From contig DAONLM010000123.1 of NCBI GenBank assembly GCA_035406685.1, positions 1 through 8,759 of the forward strand: 8,759 bases of DNA, given 5' to 3'. The notes beneath the pieces are model-generated. The model saw only the letters and a list, made by a program, of their open reading frames with translations, made no database searches and was not told where the DNA came from. Positions 6,441 through 8,759 of the stretch are shown here, one piece after another; the stretch's first letter is position 1; every line of letters begins with the position of its first letter. Position numbers and translations under genes: made by a program. This DNA comes from DAONLM01 sp035406685 (GTDB lineage: Bacteria > Spirochaetota > GWE2-31-10 > MWDO01).

Positions 6441-7979
6441 CTATTTCTTCTTTCTTAATAAAATCTGATTTATCATTCTTATAGTTGCTTCAATTGCTGC
6501 TATTATCTGATCTGGATTAAGCCCTCGACTTACAATATGTTCTACCTTATTATTTTCATCTTTTAATTCCCAATATATCGTGGTTTGAACTAAAGCATCT
6601 GTTTTCCCTCCCGGCGGAATTGTTACAACATAATCAACAAGATTTGGTATTGTTATATTAAATCGTTGTAATATCTGCTTTAAGGCATTCATAAAGGCAT
6701 CATAACCACCATCACCATAAGCATAAGCATCCATTACTTCATTATTATAAGAACATTTTACAGCAGAAAAAGGTTTTAAATTATAAGTGGTATTTATTAC
6801 ACAATGTATTAATTTAAATGAGACCTCCTGAGGCATCTCAAATATATCATCAATAATATAAGGCAAATCTTCTATGGTAACAACCTTTTTCTTATCTCCT
6901 AATTCTATTATTTTATCGAGTAAGATCTTCTTTTTTTCTTCATCGAGTTCTATACCTAATTTTTTTAGATTCATTTCAAGACTTGCCTTGCCTGAAAGTT
7001 TACCGAGAGCATATTCTCTTACCCTTCCAAATCTTTCTGGCACAAGTTTATTGGCATATAAATTCCCTTTTTTATCCCCATCAGCATGAATTCCAGCAGT
7101 TTGAGTAAAAACATTTGCCCCATAAATTGGCTTATTATTAGCAACTCTCTGGCCAGAAAACATTTCTACCATTTTTGATGCTTTATATAATTCTTTTTCA
7201 CAAATTCCTGTTTTAAATCCAAAAAAGTCCTTAAGACCAACGACTACTTCATCTAGTGAAGCATTACCGGCCCTCTCCCCCATTCCATTCACTGTAACAT
7301 GAATCCCCTTTGCACCAGCCTTTGCTGCGGCAAGTGCATTTGCTACCCCAAGACCATAATCATTATGTGGGTGAAAATCAAAGTGGACATGAGGATATTT
7401 TTCAACAAGAAGTTTTACATAATCATAAGTCTCAAAAGGATTAAATATTCCAAGAGTATCGGGAAGCATTATTCTTTTTATTGGTAATTTTATAAGATTA
7501 TCTATCATTTCAAAAACATAGTCTGGGGAGTCTTTTATCCCATTAGAAAAGTCTTCTAAATATACATTTACTTCTATATTTTTTTGAATAGCATAATTTA
7601 TAGTCTCATATATATCATGTAAATGCTCTTTTAAGTTTTTACCAAGTTGATTTTCGCAATGCTTTTTTGATCCTTTTGTTAGAAGATTTATTCTTTTTAT
7701 ACCAACAGATATAGCCCAATCTATTGATTTTGTCTTATCAACAAAACTTAAAATTTCTAATGCATTTATATAACCAGCCTCTTCTGCCCATTTTGTTACT
7801 TTTTCCACAAAAAATTTCTCACCAGTTGATGCTCTTGCTGAGGTTAATTCGAGTCTATCTACTTTTACCTCAGTAAGTAGTATCTTAGAAATTGCAAGTT
7901 TTTCTTCTGTTGTATAAGAGACATTTTGCATCTGTTCGCCATCTCTTAATGTTGTATCCATTATTTCTATACTTTTCAA
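6441..7979 (-). CDS. cimA: (R)-citramalate synthase, Leptospira type
   Basis: Condenses pyruvate with acetyl-CoA to (R)-citramalate, the first step of threonine-independent isoleucine synthesis. The 512 residues comprise an HMGL-like TIM barrel (about 1-265), a linker and a C-terminal LeuA-type regulatory domain (about 375-510). Visible motifs are LRDGEQ (11-16), the metal-binding HPHND (203-207) and GMGERAGN (232-239). Compared with the Leptospira enzyme as I remember it (offset four residues), catalytic Arg12, Asp13, Glu142, Thr175, His203 and His205 are kept. So are the pyruvate-pocket residues Leu77, Leu100 and Tyr140, which favours citramalate synthase over isopropylmalate synthase. Isoleucine-site residues Leu447, Tyr450, Ile454, Val464, Pro489 and Gln491 are also kept, so feedback inhibition is likely. 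The start is TTG, supported by AAGGAG six bases upstream. Automatic annotation might call it leuA. Confidence 0.92.
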   Translation of the reverse strand: MKSIEIMDTTLRDGEQMQNVSYTTEEKLAISKILLTEVKVDRLELTSARASTGEKFFVEKVTKWAEEAGYINALEILSFVDKTKSIDWAISVGIKRINLLTKGSKKHCENQLGKNLKEHLHDIYETINYAIQKNIEVNVYLEDFSNGIKDSPDYVFEMIDNLIKLPIKRIMLPDTLGIFNPFETYDYVKLLVEKYPHVHFDFHPHNDYGLGVANALAAAKAGAKGIHVTVNGMGERAGNASLDEVVVGLKDFFGFKTGICEKELYKASKMVEMFSGQRVANNKPIYGANVFTQTAGIHADGDKKGNLYANKLVPERFGRVREYALGKLSGKASLEMNLKKLGIELDEEKKKILLDKIIELGDKKKVVTIEDLPYIIDDIFEMPQEVSFKLIHCVINTTYNLKPFSAVKCSYNNEVMDAYAYGDGGYDAFMNALKQILQRFNITIPNLVDYVVTIPPGGKTDALVQTTIYWELKDENNKVEHIVSRGLNPDQIIAAIEATIRMINQILLRKKK

Positions 7980-7985
7980 AATGGA

Positions 7986-7991
7986 CTCCTT
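7986..7991 (-). promoter_or_regulatory. Ribosome-binding site fixing the TTG start of cimA
   Basis: On the minus strand AAGGAG is followed after six bases by TTG at 7977-7979. The next in-frame ATG is six codons further in, too far from this site and too close to the LRDGEQ motif, so TTG is the better start. Confidence 0.8.
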
Positions 7992-8025
7992 AAATCTTAG
8001 AAATTTAAATCTTTAATATTACCAA

Positions 8026-8054
8026 AATATACTTAAAAATTTTATTTTTGTCAA
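8026..8054 (-). promoter_or_regulatory. Promoter of cimA
   Basis: Reading the minus strand, TTGACA (8049-8054) is followed after 17 bases by TATATT (8026-8031). Transcription should start near 8019, giving a leader of about 40 bases that contains the AAGGAG ribosome-binding site. This contrasts with the leaderless layout of the lipoprotein genes. Confidence 0.72.
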
Positions 8055-8092
8055 AAATAATGATAAATTTTTTTAAGTTTTAGAGTCATTAA

Positions 8093-8130
8093 AAATAAAT
8101 TTGGATTTATTTATAGATATTCTATCTATA
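8093..8130. promoter_or_regulatory. Two adjacent perfect inverted repeats upstream of cimA
   Basis: AAATAAAT and ATTTATTT (8093-8100 and 8105-8112) flank a 4-base centre. TATAGATA and TATCTATA (8112-8119 and 8123-8130) flank a 3-base centre. The two dyads share one base. They lie about 40-75 bases upstream of the cimA -35 box. On the minus strand the second hairpin runs into a short T-run, so they could also be a weak terminator for the gene ending at 8248. Either role is inference, and all-AT dyads are fairly common in such DNA. Confidence 0.4.
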
Positions 8131-8225
8131 CAATTTGTTTTGTAAAAAAAATTACACTATTCTTAAGTTGTTGAAAGCAGACTTGTACTAAGATTAGTTT
8201 GCGGTGAGAATAATAAAAAGAGAAA

Positions 8226-8239
8226 ATTTTTTAAAAAAT
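8226..8239. repeat. A/T palindrome just after the right-edge gene
   Basis: A perfect 14-base palindrome, ATTTTTTAAAAAAT, begins eight bases past the stop codon of the minus-strand gene at 8248. It could form a weak hairpin at the 3' end of that transcript, but it contains no G or C, so it is a poor terminator. Confidence 0.3.
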
Positions 8240-8247
8240 GGTCGTTT

Positions 8248-8759
8248 TTATAGAAATTGAATCTGTTTTAGGCAAAAATCCGTCCCAAAAACAAGGTAAT
8301 AGTATACTTCTTGGTCGATATAAAAGGGGATATCTGGATGAATCCTCTCATCCTTATCCTTATACCATTTTACCTTCCTTGCCCTCATATCCTCTATCTT
8401 ATTTTTTACCTTCTCAAGCCTCTTTTCAAACCCATCAACCCCATACTTTTCCACAAGTTCAAAATATAATTCCAATATTTCCCTTACCAATACAGCGATA
8501 CTAAAAGTATTCAAAGTATCGTGTATCTGTTTTAATTCATTATAAACACTTTCTTCCATAAATACTCTTACCCTTTTTGTAGCATTTACACAGGGATAGT
8601 CTCTCTTTCTTCTATCCTCTGTTAAATGTTTTTTCTTTAAAAAAGGTAGCATTGTATTTATTACCTCTCTTATTATTTCTGACAACCCCTTGTTATTTTT
8701 TTCCGTTAAGATTTTAATCTTACCAAATAAATTATCATTAATAACAAAATCAAATTGTA
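8248..8759 (-). CDS. Hypothetical protein with ribbon-helix-helix-like core, 5' end outside window
   Basis: The frame is open to the right edge, giving at least 169 residues. An internal TTG at 8683-8685 could be taken as the start, but its only purine-rich stretch (AGGGG) abuts it with no spacing. The 24 upstream codons read QFDFVIND and onward without a stop and resemble the left-edge gene's N-terminus, so I place the true start just outside. The central part (about 8452-8574) reads RVRVFMEESVYNELKQI, then a turn around DTLNTFS, then a helix including VREILELYFELVEKYG. This is a beta strand followed by two helices with RHH (CopG/Arc) spacing, suggesting a DNA-binding dimer. A link to the Leptospira DUF1564 family is possible but unproven. 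The C-terminus is charged, then aromatic-rich. No partner gene is visible. Confidence 0.75.
   Translation of the reverse strand, partial: QFDFVINDNLFGKIKILTEKNNKGLSEIIREVINTMLPFLKKKHLTEDRRKRDYPCVNATKRVRVFMEESVYNELKQIHDTLNTFSIAVLVREILELYFELVEKYGVDGFEKRLEKVKNKIEDMRARKVKWYKDKDERIHPDIPFYIDQEVYYYLVFGTDFCLKQIQFL

Noticed and set aside
6874..7487. Two plus-strand frames (6874-7089 and 7299-7487)
   Set aside because: Both lie opposite well-conserved cimA codons and show no independent support.
8238..8504. Plus-strand frame of 88 codons at the right end
   Set aside because: It lies entirely opposite the RHH-like gene, has low-complexity Pro/Ser-rich content and no ribosome-binding site.
1..8759. CRISPR array, tRNA, rRNA, riboswitch, toxin-antitoxin pair or transposase gene
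   Set aside because: Reading both strands, I found no regularly spaced repeats, no cloverleaf or rRNA-like sequence, no recognisable riboswitch core and no transposase motifs.

Overview
The window is very AT-rich (well under 30% G+C by eye) and bacterial. I suspect a spirochaete. It carries a cluster of lipoproteins with short MKK-type signal peptides ending in F/T-x-S-C, and its citramalate synthase closely matches the Leptospira enzyme along its whole length, including the residues of the pyruvate pocket and the isoleucine site. The organism cannot be fixed from 8.8 kb, and part of these comparisons rests on remembered sequences.

Layout, left to right. Bases 24-26 look like the start of a minus-strand gene running off the left edge. 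A divergent intergenic stretch follows, then murI (glutamate racemase, 251-1051). Next comes a lipoprotein region on the plus strand: a 593-residue lipoprotein with BNR-like motifs (1118-2899) that overlaps pcnB by one base (poly(A) polymerase, 2899-4188); a DUF4097-like lipoprotein (4405-5226); a third lipoprotein whose 5' end lies in a 100-N scaffold gap (visible part 5355-6194); and a 71-codon gene (6219-6434). On the minus strand, cimA (6441-7979) converges on this block with only 6 bases between the stop codons. Beyond it is a minus-strand gene with a ribbon-helix-helix-like core (8248 to the right edge), open at its 5' end.

How it fits together. MurI makes D-glutamate for peptidoglycan. 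PcnB tags RNA 3' ends for decay. CimA starts threonine-independent isoleucine synthesis. The three lipoproteins are probably envelope-anchored and have no assigned function. There is no obvious single pathway, so this looks like ordinary chromosomal backbone plus a lineage-specific lipoprotein cluster, not a defence or mobile island.

The most notable signal is regulatory. The two lipoprotein genes with intact 5' ends each have a TTGAC(A/C) -35 box starting exactly 35 bases before the ATG, a TATA-type -10 ending 7 bases before the ATG, and no Shine-Dalgarno sequence. This predicts leaderless mRNAs. The third lipoprotein has the same -35 box just before the gap. Four other genes with intact starts, and the partial gene at the left edge, have recognisable ribosome-binding sites. 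The second notable point is that the partial genes at the two window edges seem to begin with the same short N-terminal motif, hinting at a multicopy family.
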